A stretch of 64,000 nucleotides of DNA from Dryas octopetala (lineage: Eukaryota; Streptophyta; Magnoliopsida; Rosales; Rosaceae), in NCBI GenBank assembly GCA_963921425.1, contig OY992838.1, positions 10,788,001 through 10,852,000 on the forward strand, read 5' to 3'. Positions 11,266-21,819 of the stretch are shown in pieces. Positions within the stretch are counted from its first letter, which is position 1, and each line of letters begins with the position of its first letter. Under the pieces are notes generated by a model. The model saw only the letters and a program-made list of their open reading frames with translations, made no database searches and was not told the origin of the DNA. Both the position numbers and the translations under genes were made by a program.

Positions 11266-11463
11266 AACTTTAATTATAGTTGTATATACACATGCACATT
11301 TATGTATTATTATAGTTGTAATGTTATATATAATTTTAAAAGTTTATTATTTATGGTACTACACTAACATAATAGTATTATATAATAACTTAATAAGCAT
11401 ATTAATAATTTATTGAAGTAAACAAACGAAAGAGTTATTAAATATGTTATGATTCACAAACTA

Positions 11464-11520
11464 GTCAGCTCAGTTGGTTGAGAGTTGAAGCTTGTTATGT
11501 GAGGTCTCATGTTCAAATCA
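11464..11520 (+). repeat. tRNA-like (SINE-like) module
   Basis: The sequence contains a good match to the internal promoter A box of tRNA genes (agctcagttggttgagag) and, about 30 bases later, a B-box-like tgttcaaatc. A diverged inverted counterpart lies in the left arm at about 10556-10605. It lacks a full cloverleaf and is not a functional tRNA gene; a tRNA-derived SINE remnant is the best explanation. Confidence 0.5.
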
Positions 11521-11767
11521 CAACATATCTAAAATCCTATATTATTTTATTGAAAATATATATGTGTGTAAACAGGCTTTGGGCCCATTATGGGCCGCCC
11601 GTTCGAGCCTAGCTCGGCCCGGCCCTCCAAGCCTGCAAGCCCTAAGCCCGATGGACAGGCCTTGGGCTTGTGTATTAAAGCCCAAGCCCAGCCCGGCCCG
11701 GAGCAAAAGCCCTATTAGGCTCCTCTAATTCAAGCCCGAACCCGGCCCGACCCATTGCCGACCCCTA

Positions 11768-11990
11768 GGGCAATGGAAAGAAAAAAAAAAAAGTTTATAG
11801 TTGATTGGGGTTTAAGGCCTTTGGGCAATTGGAAAAAAATAAATTCAAAAGGTTTATTGGGGTTTGGGCGATTGGGGTTTGGATCCTTTAGGCAATTGGA
11901 AAGAATAAAAAAAATAAAAAAATGGTTTAGGTTTGATTGGGATTTAGGTGATTGAGGTTTGAGGCCTTTGGGCAATTGGGGTTTGGTAGG
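11768..11990. repeat. Minisatellite, right part
   Basis: Continuation of the array at 10165-10340. About four degenerate units of gattggggttt / gcctttgggcaattgg / A-rich sequence follow the right target-site copy of the hAT element. Confidence 0.75.
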
Positions 11991-13879
11991 ATTAGGGTAT
12001 TAACCATTAAAGCTTATCACTTTATATAACTACTAACTAGTTTATAACTTTATATAGGTTTATATATAACTATATATACATAAACAATGTTAAGTATATA
12101 TAACATTATAGAGTAATTAATAAATAATAATAGACTATAGGGTTTAGGGTTATATAAAATATATTTTAGGATATAAAATATTTCTAGGTTAATATTAATT
12201 TTATTTTCTAAAATGTATATGCATTGGAAGATTATGATTACAAGAACTTGTTGGCTTGGTGGGTGAGGCGTTGCTAATGGGATTGAGGTCCTAAGGTCGA
12301 AATATATATATTGGAAGATAGCACCTTTTACTTTTCTTTTGGTGGGCTTATACATCATCATTTTTGGGTCCCTTAAAAAGGGATTTTAGTAGGAGAAAAA
12401 GACAAAAAATGGGAATGGGTGATGAAGTTCTCAACACAGTAGTAACGTTTGCTCGACCAAAGCCTCTAGGCTGGGCATGTTTTGATGTCTCTCGGCTGGT
12501 CATAAAGTAACCCAAGAGTGACTCATCGTTCTTATCTCAGTCTCAACTTATTTATAGTTGTCTATCACTCAATAGTTCATCTACAACTGTTTATTTACTC
12601 CAAAAGCAAATTATTCTAAACCACATACGTGGCTACAAAACTTGAGAACTAAGTAAATGATTTATTATAAAAGAGAGTTACAAGGATAAAAAAAGGATCA
12701 ATTTCTCTCCAACACACACAATCCAAAAAACTCACAACAATGTGAATTTCCCAGGAAGCTTTTTGCTCTCAATTCAGCCCAGTGACTTTTGTTTCTCAAA
12801 CCTCTCTTTATTTTCATTTGCAAAGCTTTTTAAGGTCATTTTAATTGTATTTCCTTATGCTTATGCAATTTACTTGTATTTTGGATTTTTCAAGAACGCA
12901 TTTTGCTTCTTTGAATTTATTTTAGTGTTATTTTCCCTTAAGCTTTATTTTAAATTCATGTTGTTCTTTTATTTACATTTTGGTTGTTCAAAGTCCTACT
13001 TGATCTAAGGAAGAAAATAATCTAAATATGCTTTTCTCGTTTCTTTTCTATCACACAATCATTGGTTAGAAATTAGATATTTAATTTGGCGCATTAAATT
13101 TTATTCTTATTTTCGCACTAAATATTATTTTTTTCTAATCGCCTATTCCAAGCCAAATAGTAGCACGCTTGCATTCACACCAAAGGTCGGAAACCTCTCA
13201 TCACTCACAGCAAGGCGTGTTTTGACTAAACGCTCGGCCCTCCATGTGGCCGAGCATTTTTGTGTCAAAGCACTATTACATCCAATCTTATGCATCAAAC
13301 AATTCCCAAAGTAAGCCTTTAACTAAAAAATGATCAACGCGAAATTTCTCTAATGCTTTATTAAAATCATCTACAGAAATTATTGAGCCTAACATTCTTG
13401 TATCTCTGTTCCATTCAAAAAGGCCCTCACGAATAAGACAAATATTGTTACATTTGACCATTATGAAATTAAATGACAAAAGTGATCAATTTATCAGTGA
13501 TGCCTACATAAAAGGACAAAGCAGAGAGGGTACCATGACAAAACCAATTGCATCTTGATAATGACACTAATGCAACTTCGCTAATTAGATGTCGTACAGT
13601 CTAAAGCATATTGGCATAGGTGATTTGTTACCAATGAGCTGTAACTGTATCAATGCAATCAATTAAGTTGCAGTTTATGAACCTTAAAGTCTAAGCTTCT
13701 ATGCATGGATGATTGGTTACAAGTACAATGTAAACTTTGCATTAGCAATTCCACTGTTTGATATTGGACCACAAAAGACTTGCAGAAATGTAGAGTGAAA
13801 AGAAAAGTTGTCTGAGGGTGGTTTTTTTCTCCTGTTTGGGGAGTGGTCCAAATATACATATCAATAGAGGCTCTTAAAT
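11991..13879. other. Intergenic, no gene seen
   Basis: Mostly AT-rich sequence. A second tRNA-like A-box/B-box pair lies at about 12250-12303 (ggcttggtgggtgagg ... aaggtcgaa). Around 13225-13255 a cgctcggcc...ggccgagc hairpin is visible. Open frames are Phe/Ile-rich translations of AT-rich DNA and are not called. Confidence 0.45.
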
Positions 13880-15095
13880 TCAAGGGAAAGGAATGCCATC
13901 TGGTGTCTGCAAAAGTAGGTCTTGCACAGATTGGGATTCAATTGACATTCAAAACAGAAACCAGTAACTGATAGTTTGTGTGGAGTCTTCAATGACAGCA
14001 GAAAAAACAAAGCATGATAGGATAGTAATTTGGAGGACACTTTATCACAGTACTCTTATTACTGATCTTTGAAAGCTAAATTGTCCACTAGTTAAAGATA
14101 TAATAAAAAATTTAGCAAATATGGTTAATCTTTCTTAAGGATGCGGCAAAGCATTCATCAGGGAATAAAAGATTAACAATTATCAATAGATGTGGCAATT
14201 GATCACAATGATAACTTATAGCAATCATACTGAAATCTTGATGGGGTTGACATTCATTATTCATTCTAATTAGACAAAATGAAGAAAAACAGATCTCCTT
14301 TGCACTGCCCCTTGATATGTAGAATCCAGATATATAATAACAAGACTCAAAATCTACAAAGCTTATTCATAATTTATGTGTTTGACATAAGCAACCTTTA
14401 ATCAGACTCATGCAGATCAATTATTCACTAAAAAAAATCCAATGTACTCCTGCCATTAGGTTTATACATAATCTTCTTCCACCTTCTGCCAAAAATACAA
14501 AGAATATCAGATCAATAACATATATGATATATCACATTTTCTGTATGTCAACTAGGAAAACACAATTAACAAGAGCTATGAAGTTGCAATATGTTCTTAC
14601 CATATCTGTAGACTTTCTGCAGTAGATGATAACCGCTTTTAGATGTTCGTCGCGTTCCTCAGTATCCATTGCAGAATAATAGTCAGAATGTTGTGGCTGT
14701 GGGGACTGCATGGTTGAGGCATCACCACAAGGGCCCCTCCTTTGTTTCTCCTTTTTTGCAGGCCTTGAATGATCTCTTGGCTTGAAGCATGTCCACCAGC
14801 AAGTCAAGAACTTCAAAAACCTTCCATGATTACGCTTTCTTTTTAACTCATTGACATTGTGGTAAGTGGGAGAAGGCAAGCAGCTGTTTGGTTTTGAAAG
14901 TGAAAGAGGTGGTGGTAATGAAGAACAGCAATTTGGTGAGGGTATCACTGCCAATGGTGATGAAACAGTGTCAATGGAGGCCCTGGAGGATCTGTGATTA
15001 GAGGTTGGATTAGAGGCTTTTCGTTTGAAGGCTACACTCGGATCCAAAACCCAGCAATCACTTTTACTATCATACTCCAACCCTACAGCCTCCAT
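13880..15095 (-). CDS. Unrecognised basic Ser/Pro-rich protein, two exons predicted
   Basis: Exon 1 (15095-14601) encodes 165 residues starting MEAVGLEYDSKSDCWVLDPS. It contains Ser/Pro-rich stretches (SSLPPPLSLSKP), a basic region (KRKRNHGRFLKF), a compact Cys/Trp motif (CWWTCFKPRD) and an ordered C-terminal part (DTEERDEHLKAVIIYCRKS). It ends at ATG|GTAAGA, a strong donor. The most plausible 3' exon is 13906-13880, after a pyrimidine-rich acceptor, adding TPDGIPFP and a stop for 173 residues in all. If the intron is retained the frame continues to 14532. I do not recognise the protein. Exon 1 is convincing from its complexity; the second exon is a prediction from splice signals only. Confidence 0.6.
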
Positions 15096-15825
15096 TGTGG
15101 TAAAAACACTGCATCTCTTTCTCTATCAAGAAGAGGAATGTTAATTTTACCCTCTCAGTGTTTCAACTTTTCAATGAAGGCAGAGAACCCAACTGAGAGG
15201 TTTATATATATGCAAGGTACAGCAGGCACAAACCTTATGGTAATTATGGCTGTAGTTTTTTTCTTTTCCATTATGGATTTGTCTATTTACTAATCTGGAC
15301 TTCTCAGAGAGTTCCTAAAACTGGTACAAAATCACAACTGAATCAATTAATTGATCACCTTCTCTAATCTGCTACGCTGATTGGGGAGGGACTTTTAAAT
15401 TAACATGGAGAGGGAAGAGCTAGTTTTGGTTATTTGCAATTGACTTAATTTGGAAACAACTTCTTTGATTCATGGGCTGGATGAGACCCTTATTTAGATT
15501 GATTGATAATTCGATATGATGTGATTTTGTTTCCATTTTGTGTTTCTGACAAATTCTTAAGAGCTTCATATGAAATGCTATAACCACAAACAAGGAAAGT
15601 GAAGGAGAGAATATTTATTTTGTGAAGGACATTCATTCTTCAAGAGATAAATATTAATGTTTTTAATTAGGAAACATTAGCTAATGACGTGTAGCCTACT
15701 ATGATTGGAGGTGGTTGGCTCCCATTAGGTTTTCTGGGCCCTTGGCCATCCACAATTCAAGTTCAAATACCCATCCCCTATATTTAAAAAACAAAAAAGA
15801 TACTACATTGGCAGTAATTTGTAAG
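15096..15825. other. Promoter side of the 13880-15095 gene; no other gene seen
   Basis: Upstream sequence of the minus-strand gene, with a pyrimidine-rich stretch near 15113-15126 just before the start. The rest is AT-rich with no coding signal. Confidence 0.5.
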
Positions 15826-16147
15826 GAATTGTAATGAGTAACGATTAATAACTCAGGGAAAATGTTTAGTTAACCAGACTATTTTGATATTTTTCAGTGA
15901 AAATGGGTTAAAGTTATAAATTTTGATAGAAAGGTAAACTAATCATTTTTGTATTTTCGCCTAAAAGGGGTCATTCCATTTGAACCTATGAACATGTCAT
16001 AATCACTTTTAACATCAACAGGTTAGCTGAAATTATTTATTAGCAAATCAGCTTTACATGAGGAAGAGTCTAGCGCCAAATCCACATGCACTTCAAAACA
16101 GCAAAGTCATTTACATGAGTATAGCCCTCACTATTACTCCTAGCACT

Positions 16148-19100
16148 TCACAATTCATCCTGAGAGTTCCCTTTTGGCGAAGTAGTTTTGGGTTGATTTT
16201 CCAGGAGGTACCTTGTGGCTAATGATGCATGAAATGCTGCTCCATATGGAAGCACTTCTTCGTTTACTGTGAAGTATGGTGAATGCCACGGTTCTAAATT
16301 TCCTTGAGATTTCATGCCAAGAAAGAAGAAGTATCCTGGAATTACTTCTTGATAGAATGAGAAATCTTCTGACCCCATCACTGGTTGCATCTCCAAAATG
16401 TTTCGATGGCCAAGCAGATCTCCTGCAACATTTCGGAAGTACTCATGCAGATCTTTGTCATTTACAGTTGCAGGGCAAGAGGGCTTAGCATCTTCTTGGA
16501 ACATGACAGTTGCATTGCACCTCTGAACACTAGCTTGTCTAATGATAACCTGCAACTCGCATTTTTATAGAATTAACATTTATGATGGGACACTGTAAAA
16601 CAAAGTAATAAATCAGCATAGAATATTTTCAATCTTAAGAATGTTAAATAAAGCATACCTCTTTAATTCTTTGTTTAAGTTGGATGAAGCTTTCCTTTGA
16701 AAATGCCCTGAACGTGCCACCAATTGTAACAGAATCTGGAATAACATTGAATGCACCACCTCCTTGGAACTTTCCAACAGTAACAACCTGCAAAATATGC
16801 TTTCATGTAACTGAATGGATACGGAGTGACTACGGCGCTATTCCTTGCAAACGGGCCTAAGTCTAACAAGCATATGACCAAGAGGATAATATTTAACTCA
16901 CTAGACAGAGACAGGCATCAACATCAAACTGTAATTGGTGGGCACAAAAGACTTAACAGGAGATTACAAGAACAATAAGTTTTGACTTTTGCACAGCAGC
17001 ACTGCTTGGGATATTTTTTATTTGATTGGGTTACCTAAAACATATGAACTGACACAAGCAGAGAGAAAGAACCTGTGAATCCAAGGGATCAGCTTCACGC
17101 GAAACAAGATGTTGCAGACTAACAATAACAGTCGAAGTAGCCAAGATTGGGTCTATTGTGTGCTGCGGAATGGCAGCATGACCCCCCTTCCCATTTATTA
17201 CTGCCTCAAAAAAGCCACTCGCAGCCATAATAGGGCCAGACCTGGAGGCCACTGAACCAATGGGGCGATCAAAAGCAACATGCAACCCAAAGATGGCACT
17301 AACATGGTCCAGTGCCCCTGCATCTAACATTTTCTTTGCTCCTCCACCTCCTTCCTCAGCTGGTTGGAAAACAAGAACAACTGTCCCCTATAAGAAACAT
17401 AAGAAATAACTAAAAAAACTTTGTTCTGGAGATAAAAAATATATTCCATGACACTGCTAATCAAAAAGAGTAACCCAAACAATGGCCATAATGCAACTCG
17501 ATGTAAGATAAATAAAATCTCCAATTATAACCTGCATTATGGAATTTCAAATAAAGAAATTTCTATAATCATCAACATTAATCATCAAGCAACCTGTTAA
17601 AGATAGAGCTCTTTTCCTATAAACATTAATCATCAAGCAACTTCCTCCATGCATAATGCAAAAAGTTACATCTGAGAAATGGCTACATTCAAAGTAGATT
17701 TTTCATATAGTTGACACTTCACTCTCAAGTATGCAACTCTTGTACTACAATGCAATAGGGAAGTAAAGAAAATAGGAAAAATACCTAACCAAAGAAAGAA
17801 ATGAAAAAGGAAAAATTAAGCGACAAAAGAACTTATAGTGAATGTATCATCGATGCCAAGTGTCACACTTATTATGCCAATAAGCCTACTTAGAGAATGC
17901 ACTCTCAACACTTGGTGACTGGCTACCTTAGCATGCAGTTCTAAAGGGCACTCCAAAAGTCTAATAATATCACCATGTGAGGTGATTAACAAGGGATGCT
18001 GACTTTAAACCTTCAGAACATAGAAATAAACATAGATTTCCTTCAATTTTCTCTCTCATTAATGAAGTTGATGTTCCCATCTTCAAAGCTGGCTTTAATT
18101 AAAGATACTGATATAATTAGTCAGGATATACTTTGGTAGTCTAGTCACTGATCTTTAAATTGATGACAAATTGGCAATTACCGTTGAGTATTCATTTTCT
18201 TCAAAGCTTGGCTTTAATTAAAGATACTGATATAATTAGTCAGGATATACTAAGAATGAGCATTCATTTTCTTTATAAGTAAACTTTAAGACACCTAAGT
18301 CAACCTGTTAATGTGTAAACATATACTCTCAAACCAAGAAATTTAACAGACATAAGGGGCCATTTATATGTATAATAGTTTTTTCTTTTTTTGAATCCCT
18401 GATGTTTTGTTTAATTACCTGGGATACATTTTGAATGTATAATTGCAAAAAGTCCATATCAACAGTAACTAATTCAACCCCTAAAATTAACCAGTAAAAA
18501 GAAAGAACAAAAATATTCAAACCAATCTAAAACCAACTTTTACCATGAAATTAATGTTCTAAGATAATGTATAAATTCATTTGAAGGTCATCCCAAAGAG
18601 AGGAAAATCAGGAATCCAATATATGAGAACCAAGAAGAGAGGGGAACCTTTAATTCATGGCGATGATCTTGAAGTATCTTTGCAGCACCAAGAAGCATGG
18701 CAACATGAGCATCATGTCCACATGCATGCATCTTCCCTGGAACTTTACTCTTGTGTTCCCACTCCACACTCTCCTGTAACAAACAAAAAGCCAATACTTG
18801 TCATCAATTCCCCTCTAGCTTTAATTCAAAATAATAGTCAATAATGGCCAATTTCCAACACCCACAACTCACAAGTCCACCACTAAAACTGTACACATAA
18901 TCCCATTAAAGCATTGACCCAAATGACAAAAGCAAACACCAATAAAATAGGAAACAAAAACTATAGATATTTATAGCTTGAGAATTTTACTGAACCTGCA
19001 TAGGCAGAGCATCCATATCTGCTCTAATTGCAACAAAAGGCGGTCCACCAGTCCCAACAAAGCCAACAACACCGGTTTCAGCCAATGGGTATTTGTAAGG

Positions 19101-19355
19101 GATGCCTATCTGGTCAAGCTCGGCTCTGATAAGCTTACTTGTCTCAAATTCCTCATAACCAAGTTCTGGGTTTTCATGTATTTTCCTCCTAATACCTACC
19201 ATATGATCAAAAAGCTCCTTCTTTTTAGCATACTCAAGAAACTTGACTGGGATTTGAGCCAGCTCTTCCGGGATCAAAGAATGGTTTGAAGAAGTGGGGA
19301 GTGGCATAATCACCATGACTATGAGAATCAAAGAGACCCATTTGCAGAGAGCCAT
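16148..19355 (-). CDS. ILR1-like IAA-amino acid amidohydrolase, copy A
   Basis: Five exons (19355-18996, 18773-18648, 17387-17073, 16787-16659, 16549-16148), all phase 0 with GT-AG introns, give 443 residues, the normal length for M20D amidohydrolases. These enzymes release free auxin from IAA-amino acid conjugates, usually in the endoplasmic reticulum. A signal peptide occupies about residues 1-24. Metal-site motifs are MHACGHDAH (Cys138, His140), [11 protein letters not shown] (Glu173/Glu174), [11 protein letters not shown] (His232) and the C-terminal [10 protein letters not shown]. The protein ends in QDEL, a weaker relative of the KDEL/HDEL retention signal. The other copy ends in HDEL. 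Intron 2 contains a 42-base internal duplication absent from copy B. No inactivating change is seen. Assignment to ILR1/ILL is firm; the exact paralogue is not. Confidence 0.95.
18091..18251. repeat. Direct repeat in intron 2 of hydrolase copy A
   Basis: A block of about 42 bases starting ggctttaattaaagatactg occurs at 18091-18132 and again at 18210-18251. Copy B has it once near 25258, so it duplicated after the gene duplication or was lost from B. Confidence 0.85.
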
Positions 19356-19470
19356 TGATTGTAAGACTGAGATTGTGAACCTGATGATTGAATTGGAGAT
19401 CTTTATAGGGGTTAAGTAATTGCGTGAGGTGGAACTGAAAGCAGAAGAGTCCCACGCCTCTCTCCTTTCA

Positions 19471-19860
19471 GTTCCAACTCACGCAATTACTGTTACCTCC
19501 TGTTGTGGATATGATATTTATTGCAATAGTGCTATGGCTATAATTCTACGCTGTGCTATTATCTGCCATTAAATTAATGTATCTGGAGGGGAGAGGGAGA
19601 GAGAGAGAGGGGAGAGGGGTGGTGCTGCTGTGCTGTGTTGTGCTGTACTGCTGTGGCCTAAGGCTGGTGATGGCAATGCGTATGGTTGGTTATTGTGAGT
19701 TTGTGACAACGCCTAATCCCTATTTGTCATTTTGTCTGGCTCATAATATCTCAGCAAGTGCCAGCAGCCGCCCCCGGCATGCCAATTTTCTTGCCCTTTT
19801 CAAATTTTTCGGAAAGAAAACATATTTTCAAATTCAATTTCCACCGCTCCTTCGAGGTCT
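19471..19860. other. Upstream of hydrolase copy A; no gene seen
   Basis: Unique sequence with a short GA-rich stretch at about 19586-19617, then intergenic DNA up to the MITE at 19871. The overlapping open frames have no recognisable domain. Confidence 0.45.
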
Positions 19861-19870
19861 TTTATTTTTT

Positions 19871-20242
19871 GGTTTTTTTCAATGTTGGTATCTCGACTTT
19901 GAGCGTTGTTTCAATTAGGTACTTAAACTATTATTTGTCTAAATTTTATATCTAAACTTTTATTTTATCCCAAATTAGTATACAATGTAACTTTATTAAA
20001 AAATACTAACAAAATTTGGTCATGTGTGTTACACATATCTTATACCTAGGATCAATTTAGCCTATTCACAATCCTAGGCTGAGTAAAATGCCCCTAATTT
20101 TGATGTATTATTTGAAAAAAGTCACCTTATATACTAAATTGGGACAAAATAAAAGTTTAGGTATGAAATTAGGATAAATAATAATTTAAGTACTTAGTTA
20201 GGACAAAACTCAAAGTTTAGATACTAAAATTGAAAAAGACCC
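19871..20242. mobile_element. Palindromic MITE, Mutator-like
   Basis: Two inverted arms of about 120 bases: the left arm starts ggtttttttcaatg, and the reversed right arm starts gggtctttttcaat. Blocks such as taggtacttaaactatta pair with each other. The flanks share the 10-base direct repeat tttatttttt (19861-19870 and 20243-20252). That length and the GG-initial terminus suit Mutator-like MITEs, but the T-rich duplication is weak evidence alone. No coding sequence. Confidence 0.72.
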
Positions 20243-20989
20243 TTTATTTTTTGTTATCCAATATGAAGAGTGTCCCTAAATACGCAAATGAACTAAAGTA
20301 GCCATTATTTTATGCTTAATTGCACTCTACAATAGCTAATTATTTCTAAAATAGTAATAACATCGATACAGTTATCATTAGAAATAAAATTAGCATTAGA
20401 AAATCATATTTTTGAGGGTTGCCTTATCTATGAAAGCTCAACACAAACAAGTAATAAGGCTTCTCACCAAAGAAGACAAGTAATAAAGGTTGCACTAGCT
20501 ATCTATAATTCTATATACGTACGACGTAATTTAAGAAGCCCGCTTCACATGTGAAAATTTTTGCTTGTCGCTGAGCACTTACCATTTGGTTTATTGATTT
20601 TTATGTTAGGTTTAACTTTGAAATTTTAGGCTTTTATAAACCATTCTATATCTTATAAGGTTACCTATTCAGAAATGGTGTCAACAATGATAGAGGAAGT
20701 AGTGCCAATCGCTATAAGAAAGAATCAACAATTAGAAGAAAAAAAAAAATGATAACAACAACACAAAACGTTCGACACCTCTTATTGAGCAATCAGCAAC
20801 ATGCGAATGTTTGCACCAGAAACTCTGTGTCACTTAAAACAAATTATATTATTGTGCAACACTGATGAGAATATATATATTTGTGTGACAATAAGCATAT
20901 GTGAGTCTTCCCAAAAGCCCTTTTATAAAGTGCATGCAGAAGGCTAAATATGGGTAAACAAATAAAAATCTTGTTTAATTAAAAAACCA
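20243..20989. other. Intergenic, no gene seen
   Basis: AT-rich sequence with no coding or repeat structure that I can delimit. Confidence 0.45.
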
Positions 20990-20994
20990 GTATG

Positions 20995-21118
20995 GCAGTA
21001 ACCCCTATAAAGATCTCCAATTCAATCATCAGGTTCACAACCTCAGTCTTACCATCAATGGCTCTCTGCAAATGGGTCTTTTTGATTCTCAGTCATGGTG
21101 ATTATGCCATTGTAATGG
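20995..21118 (+). pseudogene. Inverted 5' fragment of the ILR1-like hydrolase gene
   Basis: This plus-strand stretch copies the 5' leader and first codons of the neighbouring minus-strand hydrolase genes: leader sequence with tataaagatctccaattc, then ATGGCTCTCTGCAAATGG (MALCKW) at 21058. A two-base loss inside the signal-peptide region (ctcagtcatgg against ctcatagtcatgg) shifts the frame, and homology ends near 21118. It is a dead scrap left by an inversion or duplication. It is closer in sequence to copy A than to copy B. Confidence 0.85.
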
Positions 21119-21382
21119 ATTTTTTATCAATTCCACTATATATAGCTTTTAGCATAGCCGTTGCTTTCTCATCCCCGTACATGGGAGTGGAGAATTCTAG
21201 TTTTGATGGTAAATTTTGACCCTACCAACTGCAAGAGTTCAATTTTTGTACTTCCAGTCCTTTGAATTAATAAAGATACACGTTTACTTGCTTATATATT
21301 TCACTTGAAAATGAATAATATTATTATTTGAATATATAAGTTGCCATTTAAAGAAAGCTTATGAACAAAAGATATGATGTTT

Positions 21383-21751
21383 GGAGAAGGATCCATATAT
21401 CATATTTTTGACACAAATTTTGACATAAGTTTTCAATGGGGTCCACTTCATATAAGATTTCAATGATCCGAACGTTTATATTTTGGGTCTCTATTAAGGG
21501 ATCATTCTTACAAAAAATTAGATAAATCAGAAATTATTTACTATATAAGATTAAATTGTCAATATTTTCAAGTGTTTATTTTGTTGACCATTTAATCTTT
21601 GTAGGTAAATGATTTCCGATTTTCTTAATTTTTTGCAAGAATGATCTTTTAATAGAAATATAAAAAATAGATTATTGAGATCGTTGAAATTCTATATAAA
21701 GTGAGTCATATTGAAAACTTGTGTCAAAAATAGAATGTCACGGATCCGCCC
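21383..21751. mobile_element. Palindromic MITE, Mutator-like, with 9-base target duplication
   Basis: The element is flanked by the perfect 9-base repeat atgatgttt (21374-21382 and 21752-21760), typical of Mutator-like insertion. The ends are ggagaaggatcc and, inverted, gggcggatcc, and the arms pair through tatttttgacaca and agttttcaat blocks. The interior carries the gatccgaacg / caaaaaattag core shared with the copies at 10795 and 37790. It is 369 bases long and non-coding. Confidence 0.85.
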
Positions 21752-21819
21752 ATGATGTTTAATATATATTTGATGGTGAATGACTCAAAATAAAACTCAT
21801 GAAGCAAAATGACTCATAC

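Larger units (their letters stand above)
10341..11767. mobile_element. hAT-type non-autonomous element with long inverted arms
   Basis: The element is bounded by a perfect 8-base direct repeat gggcaatg (10333-10340 and 11768-11775), the hAT target-site length. Its ends are taggcctcacc on the left and, read inward from the right, taggggtcggc. Subterminal regions are packed with GGCCCGGCC-like motifs. The outer 350 or so bases on each side are inverted copies: the block from gtttacacaca through tttcgtttgtttac occurs at about 10488-10655 and reversed at about 11415-11575. Between the arms lie pieces of a second MITE family (10795-11100 and 11118-11265). No transposase frame exists. The 1427-base element interrupts a minisatellite. 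Confidence 0.82.
15826..19470 (-). repeat. Tandem duplication unit, copy A
   Basis: This block, comprising hydrolase gene A and its flanks, matches 23105-26556 in the same orientation. Homology begins at the shared gaattgtaatga / taacgattaataactcaggg sequence and runs through all exons and introns. It ends upstream of the start codon after the shared aactgaaagcagaagag. Confidence 0.9.

Noticed and set aside
11464-11520. Functional tRNA gene
   Set aside because: Only A-box and B-box-like motifs are present; acceptor stem and anticodon arm do not pair and there is no terminator.
12135-12155. Telomere-like gggtttagggtt
   Set aside because: Fewer than two complete TTTAGGG units, so not a telomeric array.
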